DNA from: Magicicada septendecula
Lineage: Eukaryota; Arthropoda; Insecta; Hemiptera; Cicadidae
Reading direction: 5' to 3'
Assembly: GCA_034769895.1 (NCBI GenBank)
Contig: JAWRYS010000704.1
Location: 101,002 to 165,001 of the forward strand
DNA: 64,000 nucleotides
How positions within the stretch are numbered: position 1 is the first letter of the stretch; every line of letters begins with the position of its first letter. Made by a program: the position numbers and the translations under genes. Below, one piece after another: positions 1 to 12,255 of this stretch. The notes below the pieces were generated by a model, which did no database searches, was not told where the DNA came from, and saw only the letters and a program-made list of their open reading frames with translations.

Positions 1-547
1 CAGGAAAAAAAATAAACTAGATAAAATTTGAAGTAAAAGAACTAAAGAGTCAGAGAATAATCATATCTGAGTGTGACTCATATTCTGTTGCCTGAGTCGT
101 TTCCGATAATACCGTCCTTTCCAAGGCTTATTTGGTAGTTTTGTAACATCCGGTTTTCCGGGAATGGGTTGTTAGCCCATAGCCCAAACTCCAACCTGGA
201 GGGCCAGGATTGTGATCAAGGTTTTCTCCTCTAGATGGGTTGCTTTCACTACAGCTATGGAGTCCCACCTACCCCCTCAGTCGCAGCACTACAGCCGGAT
301 GGGTCAAATTTTGACTACCGCCTGCAATAATCCAAGACATAGGCCGGTCCAGGATCATTTCCTATACGCCCTACCTCGGTACTGATGGATACTGCTGCCC
401 TCCACCAGGAATGTTTATCGACCTTCCGGTCTAGATCCGTACTGTTCTGCGTCAACGGGATCACCTCTAGTAGAATGTGGCTCTTCACCACGCAGTACGG
501 TCTTGGCTGGAGAGAGGCTCATGGCTCCATTGGGAGCTACCATCACA
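1..547. other. Unassigned repeat-like sequence
   Basis: This stretch is richer in G and C than the AT-rich DNA that follows. I see no convincing reading frame in it. It runs directly into a LINE 3' coding remnant, so it may belong to the same or a nested retroelement, but I do not recognise the family. The repeat status is a guess from texture and context. Confidence 0.3.
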
Positions 548-559
548 TCATCCAACCCT

Positions 560-946
560 TTGGACACCTTTGAAAGGAAAATCATCAGACGCATTATAGG
601 CCCAATACAAGAAAATGGCTCATGGAGACTGAGATACAACAACGAACTGTATCAAATATATAAAGAGATACCAGTCTCAAAATTTATAAGAATTCAAAGA
701 TTGCGTTGGGCCGGACATGTTATGAGAATGGAGGATGGCAGGAACCCTAAGAGGGCTTTGCTGGGTACATGGGAGGGAACGAGACCTAGAGGTAGACCGA
801 GGAAGAGGTGGGAAGATGGCGTTGCAGAGGACGCGAGAGACATGGGGATAAGAAACTGGAGGAGGGTTGCAGTGGATAGAGTGGATTGGAGGCGGAGATT
901 GGTGGAGGCCAGGGCCTCTCTCTCCTATTGGGCTGTAGCGCCATAG
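560..946 (+). pseudogene. LINE ORF2 C-terminal remnant
   Basis: The open frame encodes the C-terminal tail of a non-LTR retrotransposon ORF2 of a kind very common in insect genomes. Visible marks are FERKIIRRIIGPIQE near its start, then RLRWAGHVMRMEDGRNPKRAL, then the basic GRPRKRWEDGV block and a DARDMGIRNWRR segment before the stop at 944-946. In intact elements this tail follows the reverse transcriptase; no endonuclease or RT sequence lies upstream here, so the copy is 5'-truncated, as most LINE insertions are. The GA microsatellite starts right after the stop codon, where a LINE 3' tail would lie. The assignment as LINE is secure; the clade is not. Confidence 0.8.
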
Positions 947-948
947 GG

Positions 949-1975
<1,027 letters not shown>

Positions 1976-2128
1976 AGGAGTAGATCAAGAGGGCGGCCAA
2001 GGAAGAGATGGACTGAGGATGCTGAGGAGGATCTGAGGAATATGGGGATAAGAAGATGGAGAAATCTATATAATGAGAGGGGTGAATCGAGAAAATTTGT
2101 TGAAGAAGCTAAAACCTATACTTGGTAG
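1976..2128 (+). pseudogene. Second LINE ORF2 tail remnant
   Basis: A 50-codon frame reads RSRGRPRKRWTEDAEEDLR, then NMGIRRWRN and FVEEAKTY before a TAG stop at 2126-2128. This is the same basic GRPRKRW tail as the remnant at 560-946 but from a different copy or family, with many amino-acid differences. Only the extreme C-terminus is present. It was too short to stand out as an ORF and is recognised by the motif alone. Confidence 0.7.
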
Positions 2129-2492
2129 TAACACCAGCAGAAAAAAAAATTTTCAGTTGTAACTGAAATTTGATAAATATAAATTAACTTCAAAAATCTG
2201 CATATAATCATAATAAAGAATTATACTTTTAACTTTTTACATACATTTTTGTTGAAAACAGTTGGTAATGTTTTTATCTTCTTCATACAAATTCTCACTT
2301 GAAAAATATATCAAAAAACCTGCAGTCAACTCTGGAAAAGCTTTAACAGACTGTAGCTAGCATAGCAATAACTAACAATTTCCCAAAAATACAAATTTTA
2401 ATACTCTTTCTTGGTACCAGTTAGTCACCTGAACACAACCTTAAGATCATTTTAGATCTCTTATCTACTGTTATAATCTGTATTTTTAGAAC
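2129..2492. other. AT-rich non-coding stretch
   Basis: Nothing recognised between the LINE tail and the target duplication of the next transposon. Confidence 0.5.
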
Positions 2493-2500
2493 ATGTGCAT
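2493..2500. repeat. 8-bp target-site duplication, left
   Basis: ATGTGCAT sits immediately outside the left terminal inverted repeat and recurs exactly at 4443-4450. The duplicated octamer is itself a palindrome. Confidence 0.85.
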
Positions 2501-4442
2501 TAGGGTGGAACGAAAAAATCAAGTTTGGATTTTTAATTTGTAATAGCGCGGAAAAGTTGCCTTTTGGTGTAGATAAGATAAAAAAAAAATATGAAAAATA
2601 TTGGATCACATCTTGAGGTGCCGCAAGGACGATACATTTTCATAAAATTGCAATTTTCGCTACATTTTTAATTTTTTTTAAGAAGTTGTCAAACATTTTT
2701 TTTTATTTCAAATACTGTCAAAAAATCAGTTTTTATATCAAAAAAGACATACAATTTTTTTTAACTTTTTGGATTATGTCTTGAGGTGCCGCAAGAGTGG
2801 TAAAGTTTTATAAAAACACACTTTTTGTAACTTTTTCAAAGAATTTTACGTGTCTCGATTATGCAATAAAAAGTTTCAAATAGGCGTTTTAATATGAATA
2901 GAAAGATAAAAACAGGAAATGAGCTACCTTCGCGACATCTTTTTTGTCATTAGATGGTAAAACGAAGGGACCCAATGAGTTTAAAGGCGAAATAGGTCAG
3001 CAGCTGGAAAACTGTGCTAATCTTCCTGTGGTTACTTTCTTGCCAATTGAAAATAACCTTCCTCTTTTGGAGAACATAAATGATTTAAGTACAGATCAGA
3101 AGTATTTATTGGATATGTGTATCGCTGTATCAAGTGGAAATTGCTCACTAGATTTATCTTTAAGAAACCCTGGAAAACTTGCTCACTCCAGGTGGCTTAC
3201 ATTAGCAAACCGTATACTTAGATTGTATGTGGCAACTGAAAATCCAACTGAAAACCTTAAGACTCTGGCTGAGTACATTGTGAAAGTGTATGCACCTGTG
3301 CGGTTTAACATTAAGTTAAAACTTTCATGTACTTATGGTTCCAAACATCTGTTTAAGCTTATCTCATATACACGCTATCTCTCTGATGATTTCAAGAACG
3401 TTCTAGACCCGGTTATTCAAAGAAATGGGTACTTTGCTGCTGCAGAAAATCTCCTTTTGTCCATGCTATGTGATGAGCGCAAAAATGTAAGAGAACTTGG
3501 TATATGACGTGTTTTAAAAGCAAGAACAGAAAGTAGAGGCGGAGTCAAGAAGTTTAAAGTTCCAAAGATAAACTTTGACGCAAAGGATTACATCGACATG
3601 ATCTCATGGGCTGAAAATGACGTAACTGAACCCCCCTTGGTAAAACATGTTTCCATTGACTCTCTCAAAAAAGCTCAACCAAATAGTAAAGTGGACCCGC
3701 TTATCGACTTTCCCTAGCTTCCTTGTCACACGCAAGCAGTGGAAAGAGCTGTGAAACTGGTGACCGAATCGGCTCAAAATGTCTGTGGTTCAATCGCAAG
3801 AGAAGGATATATAAGAGCAAAAATTGACTCACGTGAGAACATGCCAAAATTTGATACAAAAAAACAGTTTAATGTGTCAATGAAGTAGAAACAAACATTT
3901 TGCAGCTGTAACATTTGTAATTATTAAGGGTTTTCTAAATCATAAAAAATGAACTTTCAATGTCTTTAAAAGTGTATTATGATATTTCTTTACGTGTGCT
4001 CTAATAAAAAAAATATATAATTGATTTTACGAGCTTTTATTTTAACCTTATTTACTACTATTTGTAACAACCAAAATGTTCGCAAAAGTTTCAAAATTAG
4101 CAAAAATACAAACTTTTTGACATTAAAAATTATTTTTTTATTATTATTATATTTTGTAATTAATAATTTTTTCCAATTCTAATGCGTATATATGTATTTA
4201 CAACTATCTTTTGTAACATTATATGTACGAGAAAACCATAAAGAATAATTTATCAAAGTTTATAATTTGTCAATTTTTTAAATTTTTTTACAAACTTTAA
4301 GCTCTTTGCGGCACCTCAAGATGTTGTAGTATAGCAACCAAATTTTTTTTTCTTCTTTTTGAACCTAAAAGGCAACTTTTCCCCACTATTACAAAACTAA
4401 AAAAAAAAATAATTAAAAAAAGGCCATTTTCGTTCCACGCTA
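2501..4442 (+). mobile_element. hAT-like DNA transposon with intact ends
   Basis: The 1942-bp element is bounded by near-perfect inverted repeats: TAGGGTGGAACGAAAA at the left and the complement of TAGCGTGGAACGAAAA at the right, one mismatch. A perfect 8-bp direct duplication flanks it. The octamer duplication and the TAGGG terminus fit the hAT superfamily. A subterminal motif, TCTTGAGGTGCCGCAAG, occurs at 2611-2627 and 2779-2795 and inverted at 4306-4321 (16 bases), the arrangement expected of transposase-binding sites. Inside is a decayed coding region for roughly the C-terminal part of a transposase. I see no N-terminal DNA-binding domain, so the copy looks internally deleted and non-autonomous. 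Element boundaries are firm; the superfamily is inferred from ends and duplication length, since P and Zisupton-like elements also make 8-bp duplications. Confidence 0.85.
2947..3888 (+). pseudogene. Decayed transposase C-terminal region
   Basis: One frame is readable from about 2947 to a TAG at 3886-3888, with two in-frame stops inside it (TGA at about 3505-3507 and TAG at about 3715-3717). Recognisable blocks are KYLLDMCIAVSSG, GKLAHSRWLTLANRILRLYV, DPVIQRNGYFAAAENLLLSM, then after the first stop RVLKARTE and FKVPKINFDAKDYI, and after the second LPCHTQAVERAVKLVTE. I recall this block order from widespread transposon-derived proteins in insects, Hydra and other animals, usually left uncharacterised. 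No ATG begins the frame; the longest segment opens with TTG. The 5' part of the gene is absent. It is a dead transposase, not a host gene. Confidence 0.7.
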
Positions 4443-4450
4443 ATGTGCAT
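4443..4450. repeat. 8-bp target-site duplication, right
   Basis: Exact repeat of the octamer at 2493-2500, directly outside the right terminal inverted repeat. Confidence 0.85.
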
Positions 4451-5541
4451 GGTTGTTTCCATTTTTATATATCACTTTCTTAAGAAGTAAGACTTTTTTT
4501 ATCTGCACTAGTATGTGTCAGCTTCTCCATACAGACAATAGTCTCAAATGAATGTGCAAATGGGTACAGGTATGTAAATACACCACCAAACACCACTGAC
4601 ATATACATTACAGACACAATCACTCCATATTAACATGTCTCACATGGTAAAATTATTACAATCTGTTCACAATTGCCTGTACATATACTGTACATTGCAT
4701 GATACTGCTGTAGGGCATTTGATTTGACAAGTACATTGTATGATATGCTGCCTATAAATTATACCTGAATAAAAAACTCACATGGTACCCCAAAATTTGT
4801 AAAATTTTTATTTGATACTAAAAATTTAAAAACTTAAAATATGTTAGTATCCACACCACTTCACATTGTAGTTGGACTAAACCTAATCAGTCGCATACTG
4901 CTTTTCCATAATCAAGGACAACGATGAGAGCCGAGTAACATTTTTTTAGCCTAACCAAATTTTACTTTGATCAATAACATGAGGAACTTTACTGATTTTC
5001 GGTAATATTAACATGTAGGGTAAAATTCAAATACGGTTTTTGAGGATTTATTATCTCTCCATATGTGCAGTATTCAAAGAGTTTCAATAAATTAAACAGA
5101 TCTCTTCTGTAAGCTTCTTCAAACTGTCTGGTGATAAGCCAACAGGCAACATCCCATAACTCTCAAAAGTGCTAAATTCCATGCCTTGACATAAAATTGT
5201 TTTGGTTGAATTTTGTATAAAAAGTATGTGTGTGATTAATTCCACTTTATTCAATTTAAAATTTTAGATTCATATTGATGTAAAATTTAAATCTGAACTT
5301 TTTTTGCACTAAAAATCTGCTTCTATTTACCTTGTCTTAGAGACTTTTCAATTATAATGTAATTTGAAAAACTTCTTAAAGGTTTTATAATTCAAATAAC
5401 AATCTCCTATTGTGAATTATTATACTACGTCTATCATAAGGAGTAATAACTTGTACCTGTTCCCAATTTTCCTACCTTACTCTTCCGGATATAAAGTTCA
5501 CTTTGCCAACTCCGAATTCATCAACAAAATTTTATATGATG
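4451..5541. other. AT-rich non-coding stretch
   Basis: No gene seen. Two loosely similar segments around 4690 and 4730 share GTACATTG and ATGATA motifs; I attach no function to them. Confidence 0.5.
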
Positions 5542-5543
5542 TA

Positions 5544-6827
5544 GGTGGTCTGAAAAGTTCTTGGCCTAACAATGAAAAAACAAATTTATAATTTCAAAAT
5601 GGTTTTGATTTTTCAACATAATCTCCCTTAAGACTAATACACTTGTTCCAGCGATGCTCTAATGCCATTATCCCATCTCTGTAGTGATTCTCTGGAAGGT
5701 CCGCAAAATATCCCTGTACAGCTGCAACCACATCTTCATTAGAAGAAAATCGCTCTCCTGCGAGGAAGTGCTTGAGTTTCAGAAAGAGATGAAAGTCGGG
5801 GAGCCAGATCTGGAGAATAGGGTGGATGCTCCAGCAATTCATAGTGCAGATCTCTCAATTTTTTCATTGTCAAAACACTTTTGTGGGCGGGTGCATTGTC
5901 GTGATGAAAGATGATTTTTTTTCTTCTCTAAACCGGGTCTTTTCTCACGAATTTTTTTGTCTAGTTTGGTTAAAAGATTAGAATAACACTCTCCGGTTAT
6001 TATTCAACCCTTTTCGAGGTAATCGATTAACAAAATGCCTTTAGCATCCCAAAACACCAATGCCATGACCTTTCCAGCTGATGGGACTGACTTTGCTTTC
6101 TCTGGCGCTGAACAGCCAGCTTCTGTCCACTGTTTACTGCTGTTTAGATTCTGGTGTGTAATGGTGAATCCACGTTTCATCCATAGTAATAAACCGATGC
6201 ACAAAATCAGTTTTATTTTTGTAAAAACGCTCCAAGCATTGTTCACAGATTTTCATGCGAATGCGTTTTTGATCTGCTGTGAGCATGCGCGGCACCCATC
6301 TTGCGCAAAGCTTTTTCATATGCAATTCTTCATGCAAAACATAACCTTCACATTCTTTTGAAATGCCCACAGCCTCAGCAATTTCACGCACTTTAACCCG
6401 TCGGTCATCCAATACTAAATCGTGTATTTGTTCGATGATTTTTGATGTTGTTGCACTTTTTGGGCGTCCCTTACGTGGATCATCGTCAAGGCTGGTACGG
6501 CCATGTTTAAACTCGGCAGCCCATTTCTTAATTGTCGAAAATGAAGGAGAAGATTCCCCATAAACTTTTGTGAACTCGAATGAATTTCATTCGGCATCAA
6601 CCCTTCTTTAACAAAAAATTTTTTATCACTGCACGATATTCAATTTTATCCATTGTACAAAATATACACAATTACGCTACTTCAAATAGCTGTATACAAA
6701 AAACTACGTGATAGATTGACTCACAATTTCACATGAATTGTTGTGACAAGCATACCAACCTAAGAAAAAAAATCTTGCTCATAGAGTTGATGTCTATGAC
6801 CGAGGCCGAGAACTTTTCAGACCACCC
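5544..6827 (-). mobile_element. mariner-family DNA transposon, decayed
   Basis: The 1284-bp element has the usual mariner length. Its ends are inverted repeats built on GGTGGTCTGAAAAGTTCT (left) and its counterpart at the right, which has one extra G at the tip and a few substitutions further in. It is flanked by the TA dinucleotide at 5542-5543 and 6828-6829, the standard mariner target duplication. The transposase is on the minus strand. The element is complete in extent but dead, because the transposase frame is broken several times. Confidence 0.92.
5594..6653 (-). pseudogene. mariner transposase pseudogene (DD34D type)
   Basis: The reading starts at an ATG at 6651-6653 (MDKIEYRAVIK) and ends at a TGA at 5594-5596 after GDYVEKSKPF. 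Landmarks in order are the N-terminal helix-turn-helix region, VREIAEAVGIS, the first catalytic Asp in TMDETWIHHY, the second in HHDNAPAHKS and the third in YSPDLAP. That is the mariner catalytic triad. At least four breaks are visible: a frame change soon after MPNEIHSS, another after TPESKQQ, an in-frame TGA after YLEKG, and a frame change next to YSPDLAP. The total of about 1060 bases matches the usual 345-350 codons. It cannot encode active enzyme. Confidence 0.88.
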
Positions 6828-6829
6828 TA

Positions 6830-8927
6830 GTATTAGATATTCATACAAAACAAAATATAAGAGAGAAATAAATTAGTTTATTTTCAACAGACAAATCGTA
6901 TGCATGAAATTGATCTACAAGGACAAAAAAACATTTAAAAGTGTAGTTTTAATAAACTAAGCTATAGGCTAAACTCATAGTAATTGGAATCTCAGAAAAT
7001 GAGGTAACTGGGACTACTAAACTATAAGTTTGTATAGCTAAAAACTCCTACAGACACGAAAAAAGTGATAAATGAACTAAAAAAATAGTGTGAATATACA
7101 TTAAACAAAAACAAAACAATAGGTATGATCAAGAAATATTTTAGAATCAACGGAAGATATAAACAGTCATAAGAAGATCTTCCAACTAGTTTTTACTCCA
7201 ATATTCATCACCACTGTATGAAAGTCGAAGACTACGATGATTGGTACTAGTTTTTGAAGGTCCTTACAGAAGATTAAGTGAAGTACGTCTAATAGAGGTA
7301 TGACCAGAAGAGGCTTCATCAAATTAATTCAAGAATGTGTGGCAAAATAAAATTTAAACTCCATTCATGAACTACATAGTTCTGTACTATAATCAAGAAT
7401 AGTATTCCCAATATTAGTTCTTGGTATTTAATAAAGAACATGCTTATCTATTAAAAAGCCTCAAAGAAAAATGCAACCAATCTTTTGCCATTTATGAATA
7501 TTTTAACTTGTTACAGAAGCCTTACTGTAAATGAGTTCAACCTTACTGGCAAGCCTACTCAAATATATAACTCTGCCACAGACCCTCATCGAACTAAAGT
7601 TGATATTACCCAACGAATTATCAATGGTTCAAACCATCAATGGTCCAGGTTATCTTTCACTATAACATATCACCATAGATTACTGCTGGCACTAGCTCTG
7701 ACTGTGCACCCCCCCCCCCACATGAACTCTAGGGTTCCATTCTTCCAAGGCATGGTCTTTCCTCCAACTGTCCACAACAGTGAGTTATGGAAACCTGTAA
7801 CTCTCCCTATGCTCCCCAACAATGTTAAAAAACAAAAACATCAGGGATACTGGACAGCTCCAGATAAGGAAACTTTTTCAAATACATTACTCACTGACTT
7901 TTCCAAAGTACAACATATGTGATATAAAAAATCCTCCAAAAGAATTGTCATCTTTGGAATGGACTAAAAGAAATACAAAAAGTTTTGAAAAAAGAATGTT
8001 CTTTTATGGACTGTTTGTCCCAAAAGAACTAAAATGGTAACATAAAACCAACTATAGGCCTACTATGTTCGAAGAAAGAAAAGCTCTAGCTTTAGAACTT
8101 TATAATTTTCACAATATCTGAGATAAAAATAAAGTAAATGTACCATTGAAATCTTCGCATATTTTTCTACTCGACTGTGACTTTCATATTTTTTGCATTT
8201 TCTGTTAACTTATAGGTGAGTGAAACATGTCAGAAGTCACTGCTGTTTTGCTCTTCTAGCACAAGCATCAACTTTGTCTAAGTATTGTGGAAAGAATAGC
8301 CATATATCAATAGTAAATGTTCATGAAAATATAAAAGGATGTTCAACATTTACAAAAAATAACATTCTATGTTCTATCACAAAACATATTGGTTCACGAG
8401 ATATACAATTCATGCGGAAATAAAAAAACATGAAAAGCATTATCAAAAAAATGTATAAACTTGATAAATGCATTTGTTTATGTTACAGTATTTAGATAAT
8501 GTTATTCGATACGTTATTAACATGTTATTAGATATTCAGGCCTGGCATGTCTAGCGAGTCAGGCATATGCAATGTGTTCTTCTGTAATAGACAAAAAAAA
8601 AAGGTTGTTAGTGATGAATTTTGCACTTATCTCTGATTAAATCTTTCTGCAATAAGGATACAAATTGAATTGTAATTTGATGCCTGCTGGCATTGTCGTT
8701 CAAAATAGGCCTTATATTTTTGTGCATGTTGTATTACCTGAGTGTGTTGTGTGTTTTAATAACTGTAAACTAGTCACTTTTCAAAAACAATGTAGCCAAG
8801 ATTTTTAAAAAATGGAGTAAAAAGAATACACGTAGTCAAGATAAAACATGTGGATCTTCTCAGAAGACATGTTTTTGTAACATATGTACAAATCACATTC
8901 TAATAGAATTTTTTCTGATGTTTGATT
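6830..8927. other. AT-rich non-coding stretch
   Basis: I recognise no gene, RNA or known element. A C-rich run lies at about 7709-7720. A 145-codon open frame at 7485-7922 (plus strand) has no family features that I can name and low-complexity codon use; it is more likely chance. If the candidate exon at 11374-11473 is real, this DNA would be downstream intron of that gene. Confidence 0.4.
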
Positions 8928-9015
8928 TATTAACGCTAGCTCTATAAAGCTGATGTTTGTGTCAGAAGGTATTAAAAACAGCTTTAGGGCTTGAAGTAGT
9001 AAGTGAATAGGGAAT
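8928..9015. repeat. Dispersed repeat, copy A
   Basis: This segment resembles 9822-9915, sharing GTGTCAGAAGG and AAAGNTGATG-type blocks over some 55 bases with roughly a quarter of positions different by eye. It is probably a pair of old, unclassified repeats. Confidence 0.35.
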
Positions 9016-9567
9016 GAAAGACCAACCAGAGAAAGATACTTAGGAGGCCAGCAAAATGATAAAAGTAATCAAAACAAAGAACACTGAAGAAAATAAAATT
9101 TTGCTAAAAAAAACTACTGACGACTGCTGATGCCTTTACTTTTCCCACAATAGTAACTATGTTGTTAATTCTAAACTTTAGCTTTGTGATTCAGAATCAA
9201 AATGGTATAGCCAAATATCATTGCAGGTAACAATTAAGTTTTAAATTCATTACTCTGCACTTGGTAACGGCATTTCAGAATTGTTGCATATACTTTTCAG
9301 AGATTCTTAGGCTTGCAGATCCAATATCAACATCTCAAACTACCATTTTGTAAACATTTTTCAATAATATGAATTTCTGACAATAGAATAATCTACACTA
9401 ATATTAATATATATGTAGCCCTTCAACAGTTATTCGCTTGTTATGATTATCACTACATCGACCTCCAAGTGACTATTACATGCAATGTTATCGCAAGTAT
9501 TTATTTTCACAGGCTGGGTCCACCTTTGGGACAATGTAAAACTCTACATTCTGAGTACCTTAAAAAA

Positions 9568-9569
<2 letters not shown>

Positions 9570-9609
<40 letters not shown>

Positions 9610-9621
9610 CTGCCTGCCTGC
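9570..9621. repeat. GT microsatellite with TGCC run
   Basis: About 19 GT units are followed by roughly four TGCC units. The Val/Cys and Thr/His frames that cross it are repeat translations. Confidence 0.95.
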
Positions 9622-9821
9622 ATATGAGACACTGACACATGTTTTACAGTACAAACATAAATTGTGGTCATTTTTATTCCTTAAATAGGTTTTACATGTC
9701 ACCAGAATTTGTTGGCAACCAAAAGTATCAAGCAACAAATGTTGGATCTCATTATATAGAACAAAACAATAAATGGTTCCATTTATTACAAAATCAATCG
9801 TTAACAATGAACATATAATTT

Positions 9822-9915
9822 GGTTAATTAATGATAGCACTACAAAGATGATGCTCGTGTCAGAAGGCAGAAAAAACTGCGACTTTTTCATATTTTACTC
9901 CACTCTAAAGTAATG
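9822..9915. repeat. Dispersed repeat, copy B
   Basis: Partner of the segment at 8928-9015, in the same orientation and about 900 bases away. No ends or coding content that would name the family. Confidence 0.3.
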
Positions 9916-11368
9916 AAAGCCCCCAAAAATGTAACACTATATGGTTGGATAGAGAATTAATTGAGGGTTACAATGGTGTATTTAATCTTTTGTTATCCCA
10001 TACATTATAAAATATACAAAGTCAAGGCTCTTCTATGTTTGAAAAGACAGCTGTTGGTACAGTGGTACAAGCAACTAGACAACATGCAACTTCACAGCTA
10101 AAGAGCACGCAACACACACACACACGCAAGCTACCTTTTTCTTAAACTACCTGCCTCTTAGCAGACATGGAAATATTAAAGGCTTGGAAAAGAAAATGCA
10201 CTTAGTGATACTTCTTATGTACATACTGTGGGCTCTACAGAAAGTGTGCTAGTGTAACACTATTTTCCTTTTTTTTCTAGAGTAACAAATTTTTGAAATT
10301 CATAAAACTGGCTTTTTATTTAGTTTTTTGTGCATATCTTTACTCTGAAAATCAAGCAAACTTTTAAACAAAATGATAGGCTATAGCCTATCAGCTTTGC
10401 ATAGCCTTTCTCATTTTCTATATAGGCACGTATTGCATGTGAAATACGGTTCTGTTCTGTACCCACGTTTTTTGTAGCCCTGGCAATAATGAAACTTGTG
10501 CTGAAAATATATTTTGTTAAGACCATAGATTGAATCTTAGTAAATGAATACAGTACACGTTGTACGGTAGGTTTTGGTAGCATTTAATGTGAAATGTATT
10601 TATGAAAAGAGCTCGAAATTGTTGCTAACGTATGTTCAGACTCACAATTTACAGTCAGATGCAAAAAATGGTTATTTGGGAGGAACGCACAATAATTTTG
10701 TAGCTGTTAAAGTCAGTTTAGCTTGAGTGAACTATTGCCCACACAAAATACCAATTCTCTACTTATTTACCGCACTACACAGATGCAAGATTTAAAAAAA
10801 AAGAAGAGGAAAAATTGTTATCCAATATATTGGACACAAAATCTGTGTACACGATTAAAAAATACGCATCCCTGAAAAATCTTTTTTTTGTAGTAATAAT
10901 TTTAAACTACAGACGATAATATATGTTCACAGGAATCGTACTGTTTCCCTATCTGTAATATGTCTTTGCTTTTGTTTTAGGAAACAGGTCTACTACTTAT
11001 AGGTTAGTGTGAAAGATGTAAATAAGTAAACAAACACAGAACGTAAAAAAATAAAATACCTTGGTAACAATACATTACACAACAGAATACATAATACTGC
11101 GCATTCTACAATAACGTTGTAACAAGTCACAACAATGCACACAGTTAAAAGATACTGCAAAAAATTAAAAACGAGTAAACATATGTACACATTCGTCTGG
11201 TAAAACTAAGACACTTCAACTTACATTTGGTAGTAGCTAATTATACAGATATATATACAAAAACATTACAGTAAGTACTTTCATTTTCCTACTCACAAAC
11301 AGCCAAAAACATGAAAAAGTGTCTGTATGTAAATAATTTTGGTACTTTTTTTATTTTAAAAATTTCAT
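9916..11368. other. AT-rich non-coding stretch
   Basis: No gene recognised. A short CA run lies at about 10111-10126. This would be the start of intron 1 if the exon at 11374-11473 is genuine. Confidence 0.45.
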
Positions 11369-11373
11369 CTTAC
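11369..11373 (-). promoter_or_regulatory. Candidate splice donor
   Basis: Read on the minus strand, the candidate exon ends AAATG and is followed by GTAAG, a near-consensus U2-type 5' splice site. Confidence 0.45.
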
Positions 11374-11473
11374 CATTTCCTGGTTTTTGAGTGGAAGCCG
11401 TTGATGACGAACCGCACGCGTTTGTTTCACTTTGCACATTTGTCACTGTACCAATTCCACTATTTTCGGACAT
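11374..11473 (-). CDS. Candidate first coding exon of a host gene
   Basis: On the minus strand an ATG at 11471-11473 opens 33 codons plus one base and then meets the donor GTAAG. The peptide begins MSENSGIGTVTNVQSE and continues as a Ser/Thr/Asn-rich, uncharged stretch ending STQKPGN. An in-frame TAA lies three codons upstream of the ATG, which supports that start. Codon content is more GC-rich than the surrounding DNA, and CpG-containing stretches follow upstream at about 11550-11830, as might a promoter-proximal region. I do not recognise the gene; such low-complexity N-termini are common in regulatory proteins. No downstream exon was found at lower coordinates, so the rest of the gene would lie beyond the left edge. 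The peptide alone could be chance. Confidence 0.42.
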
Positions 11474-12140
11474 AGCGATTTAATTTTGCTAATAAGGCAA
11501 CATTTAAATTCCAAACATACACACACATCTATTGTAGTAAATAAGTTACTAAACTTCACAAGTTGCAAACTTCGCATTCTAACACAATACATAACACGCG
11601 CATTCTATTGTGTGCTACTAGAAATATTCAAATCACTATAGGCCTATACCAAATGTTTCAACACATCATAACCAAAATTTGTTACAGATAATTCGAACTT
11701 GTGTTTACAGAGTTTACCAATGTTTCATGCATCAGCCCGTGGGTTTATACAACAGCATATTTTCACATACTTCGAAAATGGAAAATACTAACCACAACAG
11801 CCACTAGCACGCGCGCGGCATACAATGCAATGTAACTAGAGTAATGTATACTTGCACCCGATACTCAAAACCAAAACAGGTACTTTTTTTAAATAAACAG
11901 CGACCAGTAAATTCAGTTAGTGAATTAACACAGACTTTGAAAATAATATATAAATAAAATAATAACAAAACTGCCAGTTGATTTTCAGTCAGAGTTGTAT
12001 AATATTTGAGTAGAAATTAAATGTTATTATATGTATATAAATGACTACAGCTAGATCACCTACAAATTTCCTTATGTTGGTCATGTATACTTTGTTGTGT
12101 AATACAGTATGCAGTTGTGTTGTGTAGTCGACAGCAGCAC
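11474..12140. other. Non-coding stretch upstream of candidate exon
   Basis: Contains scattered CpG motifs, such as CACGCGCGCGG near 11810, in otherwise AT-rich DNA. It could be a 5' flank of the candidate gene on the minus strand. No defined promoter element can be called. Confidence 0.35.
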
Positions 12141-12147
12141 TGCACAG

Positions 12148-12255
12148 TAGGGATGAGCATCGGCAGAAAACCATCGATGTTAACGTCGTGAAGAGTACAT
12201 CGATGTTAAAAAACATTGGTATGAAAACATCGATGTTTTTATGCCAATGTTGCAA
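12148..12255. repeat. Possible hAT-type MITE end with ATCGAT repeats
   Basis: The segment begins TAGGGATGAGCATCG, which resembles a hAT-type terminus, and contains three copies of the motif ATCGATGTT within about 70 bases. It ends in the palindrome at 12212-12251. No matching opposite end or target duplication was found, so the classification is tentative. Confidence 0.3.
12212..12251. repeat. 40-bp near-perfect palindrome
   Basis: The 20-base arms are complementary except at two positions, centred on ACATCGATGT. It could fold into a cruciform or a hairpin. Most likely part of a small inverted-repeat transposon. Confidence 0.7.

Noticed and set aside
7485-7922. 145-codon plus-strand frame
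   Set aside because: No recognisable domain, no splice or expression evidence and a C-rich run inside; kept only as a note.
10320-10583. 87-codon minus-strand frame as a possible second exon
   Set aside because: No convincing acceptor or donor in the right phase for the candidate exon at 11374-11473, and no family features.
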